From positions 1-64,000 of the forward strand of contig NZ_JACJQG010000034.1 of assembly GCF_014696435.1 (NCBI RefSeq): DNA of 64,000 nucleotides, read 5' to 3'. A model generated the notes under the pieces. The model was not told the DNA's origin, searched no databases, and saw only the letters and a program-made list of their open reading frames with translations. Positions 26,800 to 35,981 of this stretch are shown piece by piece. The stretch is from Calothrix anomala FACHB-343. GTDB taxonomy: Bacteria; Cyanobacteriota; Cyanobacteriia; Cyanobacteriales; Nostocaceae. A program made the translations under genes and the position numbers. How positions within the stretch are numbered: position 1 is the first letter of the stretch; the number at the start of each line of letters is the position of its first letter.

Positions 26800-27954
26800 A
26801 TGAAAAGAAAGACTGCAACTGTCAATAATTTTGACTCTACTCCATTAGTTATTATTGCTCTGGACTTTGGGGGGAGCGGTACCAAAGGAATTTATTCTCT
26901 GTATGGAGGTTCAGAAGCGCACTCGATGTTTATGGAACCGGAAGTAGGAGATATAACGCAGGATTCCATTAAAACTCATGAACAAAATTTGATGGGAGAT
27001 ACCGATCCAGAGAACCGGGCGTGGGTGTCTGTTAATGGTCAGACAAAGGCGGTAGGATATTTAGCTCAAAATAAGTACTACGCTAATGCAGGACTAGTTG
27101 AGTTGAAGTACGAGCGGGCGATTTATAAAACTTTAGCAGCAATTTGGGTAATTAAAGAAAGACTCCGGTTACCACTCAAAATAAGAATTGCACTCTCTGT
27201 TCTGTTACCGCCTGGAGAGTTTAAGAACAAAGTGGAATTTGAACAATTACTACGTACTTATAGTGCAGACTATTTGGCTAGTGGTGTGACGATGCAGGTA
27301 GAGTGCGTGATGTTCAAATGCTTGCCAGAAGGTGCAGGAATTTATTTATCTCACCAAAGGCGCATGGGAGAGGTATTGAAGCAGAAAGTGTGTGTAGTAG
27401 TGATGGTGGGCTTTCGTAATACGTCGGTCTTGATTTCCTATCGGGGTATTGTTTCCAAGGAAGGAAAAACTTCTGACTTAGGGATGGTAAGGATGCTAGA
27501 AAAAGTAGTCACTGCCACTTCAGGCCAAACTGTAGAGCGCTTGACGAGAGCGATCGCCCAAGCAGGATCTGAGATTGATACTCGTCCCCTAGTACGAGTG
27601 TTGCGTTCTCGAAGTAGGGAAGGGCGCACATCTGAATTAACGACAATTGTAAACGCGATTAAAATTGCCCGATATGAATACGTTACAGCCCTTACGAGTT
27701 GGCTGGATCAGGTTGTGCCACTGGATGTAGAAGAAATATTATTTTGTGGTGGCACTGCGGATTACATAAAAAAAGAATTGAATTCGCATTATCCAGCTAC
27801 ACCTTGCATATTTACTGGTGTTTCGGTTCCCAAAAGCTTAGATAAGCACTGTCTTGCCAGTCGTTTGGCGGATGTCTACGGAGCATTTTTATATTTTGAC
27901 GAAAGAGTGAAACAGCATTTTGCTCGTCATGCTGAGGTTGTCAGCCATGTCTAA
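26800..27954 (+). CDS. ParM/StbA-like actin-type partition ATPase
   Basis: A 384-residue actin-fold ATPase. The phosphate-1 motif is VIIALDFGGSGTKGIY; the adenosine motif is EEILFCGGTADYI; and the C-terminal helix contains RLADVYGAFLYFDE. These are the diagnostic elements of ParM/Alp plasmid actins, which form filaments that push plasmid copies apart. The ATG at 26800 is used rather than the TTG at 26791. The next gene overlaps its end by eight bases and encodes a small ParR-like partner. It is the second segregation system in the window. Confidence 0.82.
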   Translation: MKRKTATVNNFDSTPLVIIALDFGGSGTKGIYSLYGGSEAHSMFMEPEVGDITQDSIKTHEQNLMGDTDPENRAWVSVNGQTKAVGYLAQNKYYANAGLVELKYERAIYKTLAAIWVIKERLRLPLKIRIALSVLLPPGEFKNKVEFEQLLRTYSADYLASGVTMQVECVMFKCLPEGAGIYLSHQRRMGEVLKQKVCVVVMVGFRNTSVLISYRGIVSKEGKTSDLGMVRMLEKVVTATSGQTVERLTRAIAQAGSEIDTRPLVRVLRSRSREGRTSELTTIVNAIKIARYEYVTALTSWLDQVVPLDVEEILFCGGTADYIKKELNSHYPATPCIFTGVSVPKSLDKHCLASRLADVYGAFLYFDERVKQHFARHAEVVSHV

Positions 27955-28369
27955 CCAGGCTCGGATGAATTTTCGGTGGCGCTATCAGCCGCGCAACAAG
28001 ATGGATGCTTTAATGCTCGATTACATTGCCACTAGTAGTGTTACAAGTACTACAGAGATGATACTGCTCGCCCTACGAGCATTCTGGTTACCATTGGCTA
28101 TTGCTTCATCAGAATGCGACGAAGCTACTAAACAAAGAGTAGTCAGTGATGCTAGCTATACTTTGCTACACCAACTCACGCAAATTTACAGCGCAGCAGG
28201 TGTATCTAATTCTCATAATTTACTTTTGACTTTTAATACAGAGCGATCGCCTTTATCAACTGACTCTAAATCTAATACTCACGCCGTAAAAACTCCTCCC
28301 ACTATAGAGGAACAAAAAGAGATGATAGGAAGCTTTGATTACGACATCAATTCTTTTGAAAACTGGTAA
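27947..28369 (+). CDS. ParR-like partner of the plasmid actin
   Basis: A 140-residue protein whose N-terminal half, with RMNFRWRYQPRNKMDALMLDYI and helices after it, could form a ribbon-helix-helix DNA-binding fold, as ParR adaptors do. The C-terminal third is disordered and ends in an acidic tail with SFENW. The ATG at 27947 overlaps the actin gene by eight bases, so the two are made together. ParR proteins bind a centromere and cap the actin filament. The call depends on gene order; the sequence itself is divergent. Confidence 0.55.
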   Translation: MSNQARMNFRWRYQPRNKMDALMLDYIATSSVTSTTEMILLALRAFWLPLAIASSECDEATKQRVVSDASYTLLHQLTQIYSAAGVSNSHNLLLTFNTERSPLSTDSKSNTHAVKTPPTIEEQKEMIGSFDYDINSFENW

Positions 28370-28449
28370 GTCAGTTCACTACACCAATTCACCAAATAGG
28401 TGAGAATTTTTTTTCCAATTACTACTTGAATCACTAATTAATTGGCATT

Positions 28450-29562
28450 ATGAACTTTACAGCACAAACTCCCAATCCTGAAAAAAGAAAAAGAGGCAGA
28501 CCAAGAAAGAATGCTAATAATTTTGCTAGTGACAACCTTAACCAGTCATCAAACTCCAAAGTAGAAAATGATGTTATGTCTACAATCAATGAAAATCTCA
28601 AAATAGAAGATGTCGCTTGGGAACGAGAAATAGAAGATAATTCGATTCAGTTAGAAGGTGATATCCAAGACTTGGATGTCGTAGATCCTAGAGAAGATTT
28701 ATTCCTAGAAGTAGAAAATGTTGGTAATCCTGCTATATTCCTTGAAGCTGAAGCAGATTTAGCAGCCAATAAAAATCCAGATGAGTTGCAGCTAACAACA
28801 TCTGTTGATGGCAAAGTTAGCCTAAATGATGCCAAAGTTAATCTAAACAATCCAGAAAAAACATTTAAACTATCTACCACTATTCACATTGTAGATGGAG
28901 AGAAAGGAGGCGCAGGTAAATCTTTTTTATCTAGAGCATTTATTGAATATTGCGCTGCCATTGGTCATGATGTGGTAATTGTAGATGCGGATACAAGTAA
29001 TCAGGATATTGTCAATATTTACGACAATGTAGAGACTGCATATTTCAGCGATGATGACAAGTTAGCTAAAGAGGCAGACACAATTTTTGACTTGGCACTT
29101 GAAAACTCAGTAATTGTAAACTTGCCTGCTCAAGTTTACTCAAAAGTGACTAATTGGATAAAAGATAACGATCTGACTGAAATAGGCAAGGAAAATTCGA
29201 TTAAATTCGTTAAATGGTTTGTGTGTACCGGTGGGGTTGATTCCGTAAATTTCTTCCTCAAGTCTTTAGAAGATTTGGGAGACAGTATGCTCCATGTATT
29301 CGTGAGAAATTTGGGATTGTGCGATGACTGGAAATATATTCAGGAGATGCCAGAGTTTGTAGCCGCTCAAACTAAATATAATTTTATCGTGATGGACTTT
29401 CCCAAGTTTCCCTTTTGGGAGCGTAACATGGTTGACCGATTGGGAGTGACTTTTGAAGCTGCGATCGCCCATCCCGATCTCAAGGTAATATCAAAGCAAC
29501 GAGTCAAGAACTTCCTCAAAGAAGCTTATGCAGCCTTTGCCGGTACGGGGTTAGTGCAATGA
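28450..29562 (+). CDS. ParA-like P-loop ATPase with AT-hook
   Basis: A 370-residue protein. Residues 12-20 (KRKRGRPRK) form an AT-hook that binds the minor groove of AT-rich DNA. A disordered acidic linker leads to a ParA/MinD-type ATPase domain with the deviant Walker A GEKGGAGKS at 150-158, where the signature lysine is present, followed by VVIVDADTSNQD and a later NFIVMDFPK (Walker B-like). Conjugative elements often carry such VirC1/ParA-like proteins near oriT. The next gene overlaps by ATGA and encodes a membrane protein, so the pair could tie DNA to the membrane. Confidence 0.78.
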   Translation: MNFTAQTPNPEKRKRGRPRKNANNFASDNLNQSSNSKVENDVMSTINENLKIEDVAWEREIEDNSIQLEGDIQDLDVVDPREDLFLEVENVGNPAIFLEAEADLAANKNPDELQLTTSVDGKVSLNDAKVNLNNPEKTFKLSTTIHIVDGEKGGAGKSFLSRAFIEYCAAIGHDVVIVDADTSNQDIVNIYDNVETAYFSDDDKLAKEADTIFDLALENSVIVNLPAQVYSKVTNWIKDNDLTEIGKENSIKFVKWFVCTGGVDSVNFFLKSLEDLGDSMLHVFVRNLGLCDDWKYIQEMPEFVAAQTKYNFIVMDFPKFPFWERNMVDRLGVTFEAAIAHPDLKVISKQRVKNFLKEAYAAFAGTGLVQ

Positions 29563-30305
29563 CAAGCAAAGAAGTAGATAGATTTGACGAAGATTTTTTT
29601 CCCACCCCTACTGACCAACCAGCCGTACCTTTGACTCCCGATAAATTGCTAGCCGAAGCCTTGCAGGGAAAAAGCGAAGCCTTTAAGCGCCGAGTCATGG
29701 ATTTTGCCCTTAGTAGCGGTCTATCCCAAGACGACCCTTTATTCTTAGTGTTAGTTGCTACCGGACAATTAGAAGCAATGCTGAAAGATGCACCCGACAC
29801 TTTGCAATTGCTGTTCAAGAATTGGAATCGGGACTTAGCTCGTAACTTGGAACTAGTGGAACACGTAGCAGTCGAGCGGCAGAAGGTTGCTATAGACCGC
29901 GCAGCCCACGCCCTCATTCACAAAGCACAGCTAGCAGAGGGAAGACAAATTCTCACCGCCGTATTCCCTGCCGCCCTCTTAATGTTTTTTATCCTGGGTA
30001 TGGGCTTCATTATGGGACTGAGCGTCCCACCTTTGATTACTGGGATACTGGGTGGAGGATATACAGATGTACAGTCAAACCTCTTGACTTGGAATCAATT
30101 GGAGGCAATGAATTGGGCGCTGTCCAAAGAGGGGAAGTTTGCCAAAAATTTAATTGACTGGAATAAAGGCTACCTAGAAAATGGAGAATGTCTCAAGGAT
30201 GTCCAAAAGTTAGGGATCGTCTTGTCACAATACGGACGTAAGGCCAAGTCAGGGCATTGCCTTATCTGGGCTACCCCGCCGGAGAAGCGTAAGTTTGTTG
30301 AGTGA
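29559..30305 (+). CDS. Membrane-anchored partner of the AT-hook ATPase
   Basis: A 248-residue protein with a long cytoplasmic N-terminal region (helical, charged), one or two hydrophobic segments around residues 128-165 (ILTAVFPAALLMFFILGMGFIMG) and a C-terminal tail of about 80 residues. The start overlaps the previous stop (ATGA). It is not a recognised family. Coupling to a ParA-like ATPase points to positioning of the plasmid or relaxosome at the membrane, which is inference. Confidence 0.72.
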   Translation: MTSKEVDRFDEDFFPTPTDQPAVPLTPDKLLAEALQGKSEAFKRRVMDFALSSGLSQDDPLFLVLVATGQLEAMLKDAPDTLQLLFKNWNRDLARNLELVEHVAVERQKVAIDRAAHALIHKAQLAEGRQILTAVFPAALLMFFILGMGFIMGLSVPPLITGILGGGYTDVQSNLLTWNQLEAMNWALSKEGKFAKNLIDWNKGYLENGECLKDVQKLGIVLSQYGRKAKSGHCLIWATPPEKRKFVE

Positions 30306-30365
30306 ACGCAAACAATAAAGTTCTAAACTAAGACGTAAACTCGTAAACTCAGATGTAAAGTTGTA

Positions 30366-30552
30366 ACTAAGTAAGTCGGTAATTGCACCCAACTATGTAC
30401 TTTATGTAAATAGACTTGACAAATGACTAAGGACAAAGCGCAAAGTCTGAGCGGAGGTTTCCTCCGTAGACGCGAAGCGGCTTGCCGCAGGCATCAGAAC
30501 TTTGTAAGAATGACAGCCGTCGTCAGTTATCAATTGCGCCGACTTACTTAGC
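30366..30552. mobile_element. MITE-like element with TA target sites
   Basis: A 187-bp non-coding stretch with inverted ends: CTAAGTAAGTCGG (30367-30379) matches exactly the reverse complement of 30539-30551. The similarity continues into AATTGCAC/CAATTGCG. TA dinucleotides flank both ends (30364-30365 and 30553-30554), as expected for IS630/Tc1-type transposition. The interior holds a GC-rich palindrome (GCGGAGG/CCTCCG, TTGCCGCAGGC). No transposase is encoded, so a partner element elsewhere in the genome would be needed. Confidence 0.62.
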
Positions 30553-30581
30553 TATAAGAATTTGCTTAATTCAGCATTTGG

Positions 30582-30773
30582 CTAAAACTCTTCCCCCTCT
30601 TCTTGCCAACCGCTTTCTCTCACCTGTTGTTTTTCTTCTATAAGTGCCTTTTTCTCCTGCTCTTCATTAGGGTCGTATAAGTCATCAAGACTTACATACC
30701 CTTCACTGAGCAGTTCTTCAGCAGTCATCGATGCTACTAGCTGGTATCTACTTGTTTTTGGTTGCTTAACCAT
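30582..30773 (-). CDS. Small acidic protein of unknown function
   Basis: A 63-residue acidic, helical protein (MTAEELLSEGYVSLDDLYDPNEEQEKKALIEEK) ending in GEEF. Coding-like composition with conserved-looking start, but no family. It lies divergent from the RNA-polymerase-like gene, about 220 bp away. Confidence 0.45.
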   Translation of the reverse strand: MVKQPKTSRYQLVASMTAEELLSEGYVSLDDLYDPNEEQEKKALIEEKQQVRESGWQEEGEEF

Positions 30774-30993
30774 CTGCTTCGCCTCTTGTGCGATACCAAC
30801 TCCTATTCTAATTTGTATTCACCGAATTTTAGATTTTGCATTGAAAATTCAAAATTTAAATATATTCCAGAGCAAGTGAATTTATACTCGCTCCGCGAGA
30901 AGCAAGCTACGTGGAAAAAATCAAAAATTATTTCACTTATTCTGCGGAACTGAGTTCTTCACAAAAGTTTTTAATAGTGCCTAATATGCTTAT

Positions 30994-33900
30994 ATGACTC
31001 TAACGCTAAATCATTTTGATACAAAAACTAAGCAAGATACAGGGGTAAAAGAAAAACTTGAGAACACACTTGCTGAATATTTATTTCCAGGTGTGCAGTT
31101 TAGCATTGGTACAGCTTATCCCGAAGCTACAGTACCGGAAGATTTAGGAGAGCATAACGGCATGACTCTACAATTTTCGGCAGGTAAGAGGATGTTTTTT
31201 GCCAACAACCCTACTGTCCGCCAACAACTTTACCCCAACCCTTCAGATGGAGCGGCTTACCCTTTACCTTTCACACCCTGCCGAACTTTTCAAGAATTAC
31301 GAAACGTGAGAATTCTGGTAATTGATGATACGACCGGAGAAAATGGCGGTGTCATAGCCAACAACGATGCCAAAATGTTGGTCGGTGATTGTAAAGGTTT
31401 AATAGATAAAGATTTTGCTCAAGCCCATAATATAGAACTGCGTGCTTTTCAGTTCAGACTTGGTATCAAACCCCAACAAGAAAGTCCAGAGATGCGAATT
31501 GCTAAAGGCACGCTTGCACCTGCAAGGTTAGATAAATTTGGAGAGTCTTTTTTTAGAATGGGCGGCAGTCTAAAAACAAGTAATTTGCGTACTAAAACAG
31601 GCTACGACATGGTACTGGCAACCTCTTCCTTTAAAGGTAGAAAAGGAGAAGATGCCATTAAGCCAGGAGAATATATGCTTACCATTGGTTTGGGTGTCAA
31701 AGCAGTGGCTCAATATCGGGAACACAGTTTAGGAACTCAGATTTTAGTCAATTATCCTCAAGCAGTGAAGCAAGAAATATTGCCCATTATCAAGCAGCAA
31801 GCAGAAAAACTAGCTCAAGACCAAAAAGACCCCAGGCGATTGGCACTGCGATATGTTGAAACTTACGAACGCCGCAAAGCTTTATTATCTAAAATCATAA
31901 GTATTGAAGCAGATATAGAAGACAAATTTGCCATATTCGATACTTTAAGCTCGGGTAGTGAAAGCGGAGACATCCAAGAAAGTGAATCTTTAGAGCAAGA
32001 ACCAAAAGATTTATTAATGTATTCGTTATTAAAAACTGACTTAGAGAATTATTGCCAGATTATTGAACATCCCAAAATCATCGCTGAACTTCAAAATTTT
32101 GTGCGTAAACAATGGGTTGAAATTGCCACTGGACGCTCTATCAAATTTACATCTGGTCTGGCTCAACCAAGTTTAGATTTACAGAGTGATGAAATCTGTA
32201 TACCTTATATTCAAGATGGAGAAGAAATTATAGTTACTCGTTCGCCATTGATTAACTCGAATGGTGTCATTACTTTAAAAAACAAGCATCTGCCAGAAAT
32301 GCTAGATGGTTGTGTCTACATACATCCTAAAACTGCAATGGAAAATATGCAGTGTGATTTTGATGGTGATTTACTGGCTTTTGCTCAAGCTAAAGACTTT
32401 CCTCAGCTAGCAGCAGAAGTGAAAGAAAAAAACTTGCCAGAAAATCGTTATCCCGATATCGTCAAGAAAGCTAAAGTTCCTTATCAAGGTACGTTTGAGG
32501 AAATTGCTGTATCAGCAATGGAGAATAAAATTGGGATTATTGCTAATGAAATTCAAAAAAATGTAGCACTGCAATGTGAAATTGATGCACTACCCCACCC
32601 AGAAAAAAATAAATATCTGAGTCAAGTATCGGCGCATTTAGGAAAGGTACTGGCTAAACACCAAGCAGGTAAATTACAAATTCCAGATAAAATACTTCAG
32701 CAGATAAGTCAAGTTACTCAACTACAAAGTGCGCCTATAGATAATAATCAAGTCGAAAATCAATTGCAGTTAATCCAAAAATTATTGAAAGATTGCCTAG
32801 CTGAACTAGGTAATGAGCTACAAGTAGCGGCTGATGGGCCAAAAAGTGCTTTACGACCTGAAGATTCTATTATTCAATACTGTCAGACTATAACGGCTTA
32901 CAAAGAAATCGAGTGGTTGGCTGATAAAAAAAATCCAGAGGCTTTTACGAATAGAAGTATGAAGACTAATGGCTATAGTCCGATTGATTTAATGATTAAG
33001 CAGACAAATCAAATTTTTGAACCAAATCAACTTGTATCTCAACCCATTGAAACTTTTAGAAACTTGTATCCAGGAGTTGAATATACCCCTGTTCAGAAAG
33101 AGTATGCTCAAGAGATAAAAAATAATTATAACTTATTAGTTAAACAAGAAATTGAATTAGAAGAGCAGAGAAAGCTAGAAATAGGCCCATATATGGTAAT
33201 TACTTCTCCAACTAGCGGGAGAACATTAGAAATTACTAATTTAATTACCTATGAACCTGCTAAAAACCCAGAGTTTTGGAAAACTACAGAAATAAATATT
33301 CAGATAAAATCGAGGAAACCGACTCTTAAAATGCCACATCATTTGTTGGCTTGTATTAAATACAATACCTCTGATGGAGCAGAGACAGTTGTACCAATTG
33401 GCACAATTAGTCTTAAATCAGTTCAAGAGCATAATCCACAGCCAGGAATGATAATTAATCAAGGTAGTATAAAATTTAATTTTGGCATTAGTGAGGGTAT
33501 GATAGATGCCTTAAAACAGCAAAATCAAGAATATATAGAATCTATCAAAAATAATCTTCCGGCAGTAGAAAAGTTACAGTTAGCAGCAGTTATTCACGAT
33601 GTAAGTCATACAGAAGAAAGTAAAAAATATTCTGGTTTACGTCGAGCTAGTGTAGCGTTTTCTCTGTTCAACGATGAGGTATTAGCTCAACTGAAGCAGT
33701 TACAATTTACTAATATGAGAGTAATTGGAACTCAGTTTAATGAATGTGCTAACAGAAATTTTAGAGGTGAAAAGGTTGCCATTAAACTTGAGAATGCTGC
33801 TCACCCCCGCGACCCATGCCTGACTGCTCGTTGGATAATAGTCGAAGGTAGAAAACTTGGTACTATTGATGCTCGTTCTCCTCATCTGCTTCCTGGATGT

Positions 33901-34830
33901 GAAGCGATCGCTGCTATTACTTCCTCTCCTAGTACTAGTGTTATTGTCACAAGTTTAAAAAATTCCCATCATAAGTTACAGATTGATAATATTAATAAAT
34001 ATGCTTTAGCTGCTCATCAATGGCAAGGAGAGCAAGCTAATATAACTCTGGAAGTGCAGCGAAAAGACCCTCACCAAGCACCAATAGTTTTTGCTAAGAT
34101 TGGAAATCAAATATTAGGAAGTTTAAACAAACAATCAGTAAGTTTTTTGCAAGAAAGATTAGCGAGGGTTGGTAGAGAAATTCATGGTTTTACGATTGTT
34201 GGTACTGTTAGTCATGCCCCTGCTAGTTATGTAGATATCGTCATTGATCCCGCGACTGTTAAGTATCCAGAAATTCAAATAGAAGAACAAGTTAGTCAAA
34301 ATTCGCGTAAAGACAAAGTAGCTGTCGCATCTCCTAAAAAGCAAGAAGAGATTGAGCATAAAATTGCCACTGTCGTATTTTTTGAAGCCCCGGTTGACCA
34401 AGCACATCAAGCTAAAACCAATATGGTTATGTGTAATATGGTAAAGCGTGCTGTTGACCGAGCAATTGAGCGAGGTTGTAATACAGTTCACTTTGTGAAT
34501 GCTTCACCATACAAGTCAGAAAACTCCTCATCAGTTTTGCTGACAATTCAACAACTGGCGCTTGCGCGAGAAGATATTAAAATCGACTTATCTACCGCAG
34601 CCAATGTAAAAATTGCTATGCAGCTTTTAAAACAACCGGATGATATCGTTATTGGTGTCAGCAGCATAGAAACATCTGGAATTATTAACTATGCAGATCA
34701 TCAAGGAATACCTGTGGCAGCATACATTCCAGAAAATGGAGAGTTTGATAGGCGTAATTTACCCCAGAGAGCGACTGCAACTCAGAAGGCCGTTACAGTA
34801 AAAACAAAAGATTTAGAATACGAACGCTAG
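30994..34830 (+). CDS. Single-chain RNA-polymerase-like protein with DFDGD motif
   Basis: A 1278-residue protein that appears to belong to the two-barrel RNA polymerase superfamily. At residues 454-459 it has CDFDGD, the metal-binding signature of the RNAP beta-prime catalytic barrel. The signature is preceded by EIIVTRSPL and a GCVYIHPKT segment that parallel the beta-prime VLLNRAP and IQLHPL segments. A stretch MENKIGIIANEI (509-520) recalls the LGxIANAH segment after DFDGD in eukaryotic RNA-dependent RNA polymerases. Residues 151-173 (AFQFRLG, then AKGTLAP) resemble the lysine-bearing first barrel of those enzymes. After about residue 720 come beta-rich repeats and, from about 1123, a Rossmann-like domain. 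Known single-chain relatives include YonO and crAss-like phage gp66. Whether it polymerises RNA, and on what template, is unknown. It has no operon partner. Confidence 0.78.
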   Translation: MTLTLNHFDTKTKQDTGVKEKLENTLAEYLFPGVQFSIGTAYPEATVPEDLGEHNGMTLQFSAGKRMFFANNPTVRQQLYPNPSDGAAYPLPFTPCRTFQELRNVRILVIDDTTGENGGVIANNDAKMLVGDCKGLIDKDFAQAHNIELRAFQFRLGIKPQQESPEMRIAKGTLAPARLDKFGESFFRMGGSLKTSNLRTKTGYDMVLATSSFKGRKGEDAIKPGEYMLTIGLGVKAVAQYREHSLGTQILVNYPQAVKQEILPIIKQQAEKLAQDQKDPRRLALRYVETYERRKALLSKIISIEADIEDKFAIFDTLSSGSESGDIQESESLEQEPKDLLMYSLLKTDLENYCQIIEHPKIIAELQNFVRKQWVEIATGRSIKFTSGLAQPSLDLQSDEICIPYIQDGEEIIVTRSPLINSNGVITLKNKHLPEMLDGCVYIHPKTAMENMQCDFDGDLLAFAQAKDFPQLAAEVKEKNLPENRYPDIVKKAKVPYQGTFEEIAVSAMENKIGIIANEIQKNVALQCEIDALPHPEKNKYLSQVSAHLGKVLAKHQAGKLQIPDKILQQISQVTQLQSAPIDNNQVENQLQLIQKLLKDCLAELGNELQVAADGPKSALRPEDSIIQYCQTITAYKEIEWLADKKNPEAFTNRSMKTNGYSPIDLMIKQTNQIFEPNQLVSQPIETFRNLYPGVEYTPVQKEYAQEIKNNYNLLVKQEIELEEQRKLEIGPYMVITSPTSGRTLEITNLITYEPAKNPEFWKTTEINIQIKSRKPTLKMPHHLLACIKYNTSDGAETVVPIGTISLKSVQEHNPQPGMIINQGSIKFNFGISEGMIDALKQQNQEYIESIKNNLPAVEKLQLAAVIHDVSHTEESKKYSGLRRASVAFSLFNDEVLAQLKQLQFTNMRVIGTQFNECANRNFRGEKVAIKLENAAHPRDPCLTARWIIVEGRKLGTIDARSPHLLPGCEAIAAITSSPSTSVIVTSLKNSHHKLQIDNINKYALAAHQWQGEQANITLEVQRKDPHQAPIVFAKIGNQILGSLNKQSVSFLQERLARVGREIHGFTIVGTVSHAPASYVDIVIDPATVKYPEIQIEEQVSQNSRKDKVAVASPKKQEEIEHKIATVVFFEAPVDQAHQAKTNMVMCNMVKRAVDRAIERGCNTVHFVNASPYKSENSSSVLLTIQQLALAREDIKIDLSTAANVKIAMQLLKQPDDIVIGVSSIETSGIINYADHQGIPVAAYIPENGEFDRRNLPQRATATQKAVTVKTKDLEYER

Positions 34831-35073
34831 GTCATACAATTTTACGAAATACTTGATACAAATTATTAGTCTTTAATTATTTTCCCCTGCTCCCTACCCC
34901 CTTGCTGCTATTTGTATCACTCTTAAAGTGAAACGGTATCAGTTTTTATTTAGCCCCATAATTGAGGAGCCTGCAATAAGAAACGCTCCGCAAGGGAAAT
35001 CATTCTGAGACAGCATTAATTGCAACTAGACTCACAAAGAATAATTTTTATAAAAATAATTAGTAATAAAGTT

Positions 35074-35610
35074 TCAAAAAGCTTCTTGATATACTTCAGT
35101 CAAAGTATCATGAAATCCCCATCCCATTCCTGATGTATTTTCCATAATCTTTCGACAACGCTGTTGAAAGATATCTTTTAAATTGGATTTGATAATAATT
35201 CCTACAGCCTGCTCATATACCCCTTCCATACTGAGATAGAAAGGCTCATCAATATCCCCATAAGCCTTGGTAAATTTGACTCCTTGCTCTACATAAAAAA
35301 GCATGACATCAATCAGAGCAGCATCGGTTTTACAGATTTTTTTGTAGTCAGAAATAGCTTTTTTAGCCACAGACAGTCTAGCTTTACCCAATCCACGAGT
35401 GGGAAAAAACTCCGATTCAATAATTTTTTTGTACTTGGTAGCAATTTCTTTATCTTCTTGGGGATAGAGCTTAATTTGGTAATAATCTTTCACTGATGGG
35501 AACTTTTTAAAGAGTTCGGCAATGTCTGAAATCAATTCTTCTTGAGAACAACTTTTGAGATATTGTTTGAGATGGGTGAGATTTATTTTTTGCTGTGTCA
35601 TTTTATGCAT
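35074..35610 (-). CDS. DUF6155-family protein
   Basis: A 178-residue soluble helical protein. The pattern HLKQYLKSCSQEELISDIAEL near the start, and KKIIESEFFPTRGLGKARLSVAKKAISDYKK in the middle (here cited as positions about 62-92), match my recollection of DUF6155. The function of the family is unknown. Two in-frame ATG codons at the start are possible (35610 and 35601). It is a single gene on the minus strand before the XRE regulator. Confidence 0.75.
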   Translation of the reverse strand: MHKMTQQKINLTHLKQYLKSCSQEELISDIAELFKKFPSVKDYYQIKLYPQEDKEIATKYKKIIESEFFPTRGLGKARLSVAKKAISDYKKICKTDAALIDVMLFYVEQGVKFTKAYGDIDEPFYLSMEGVYEQAVGIIIKSNLKDIFQQRCRKIMENTSGMGWGFHDTLTEVYQEAF

Positions 35611-35690
35611 CAGTCAGGTACATGAGAATTGACAGATCCTAAAATAATTAACTCACTCATAAGCGTGAATTTGAAAAAATTAATTCTGGG

Positions 35691-35921
35691 TTATTCATCA
35701 AAGTTGATACTAAAATTAACTCCTAATACCTCTTCTATGCGCCGTAAAGTTTCGATTGGCAAAGCTTTTGTTTCTTCAGCTTCTATTTTGTACCAATTCA
35801 TAGTTGTCATGGGAATTTGACGGCATATTTCAGCTAAAGAGCGCTTATCGGCTTCTCTTGCTTGTCTAATTCTCTTTCCCAGACTGGGGATTTCTACATC
35901 TATCGTTCTTCTAACTTTCAT
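35691..35921 (-). CDS. XRE-type helix-turn-helix regulator
   Basis: A 76-residue DNA-binding protein made of one Cro/CI-type HTH domain (LGKRIRQAREADKRSLAEI then MTTMNWYKIE). The ATG at 35921 follows GAGGA; the TTG at 35924 is rejected. It is transcribed away from the gene at 36064, and the spacer holds an inverted repeat (35982-36004) that could be its operator. It may control itself and the divergent gene. Confidence 0.82.
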   Translation of the reverse strand: MKVRRTIDVEIPSLGKRIRQAREADKRSLAEICRQIPMTTMNWYKIEAEETKALPIETLRRIEEVLGVNFSINFDE

Positions 35922-35981
35922 CAATTCCTCAGCCCTTCAACTCTCCTCAACTATAAATTGTCAGTTTGTCCGAAATCGTAA

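Noticed and set aside
34159-34491. 110-codon frame antisense to the polymerase-like gene
   Set aside because: No domain and biased composition; lies fully inside a supported gene.
30994-34830. Reading the 1278-residue gene as a replication initiator or helicase
   Set aside because: No P-loop, no HTH and no relaxase motif; DFDGD and flanking motifs fit the RNA polymerase barrel better.
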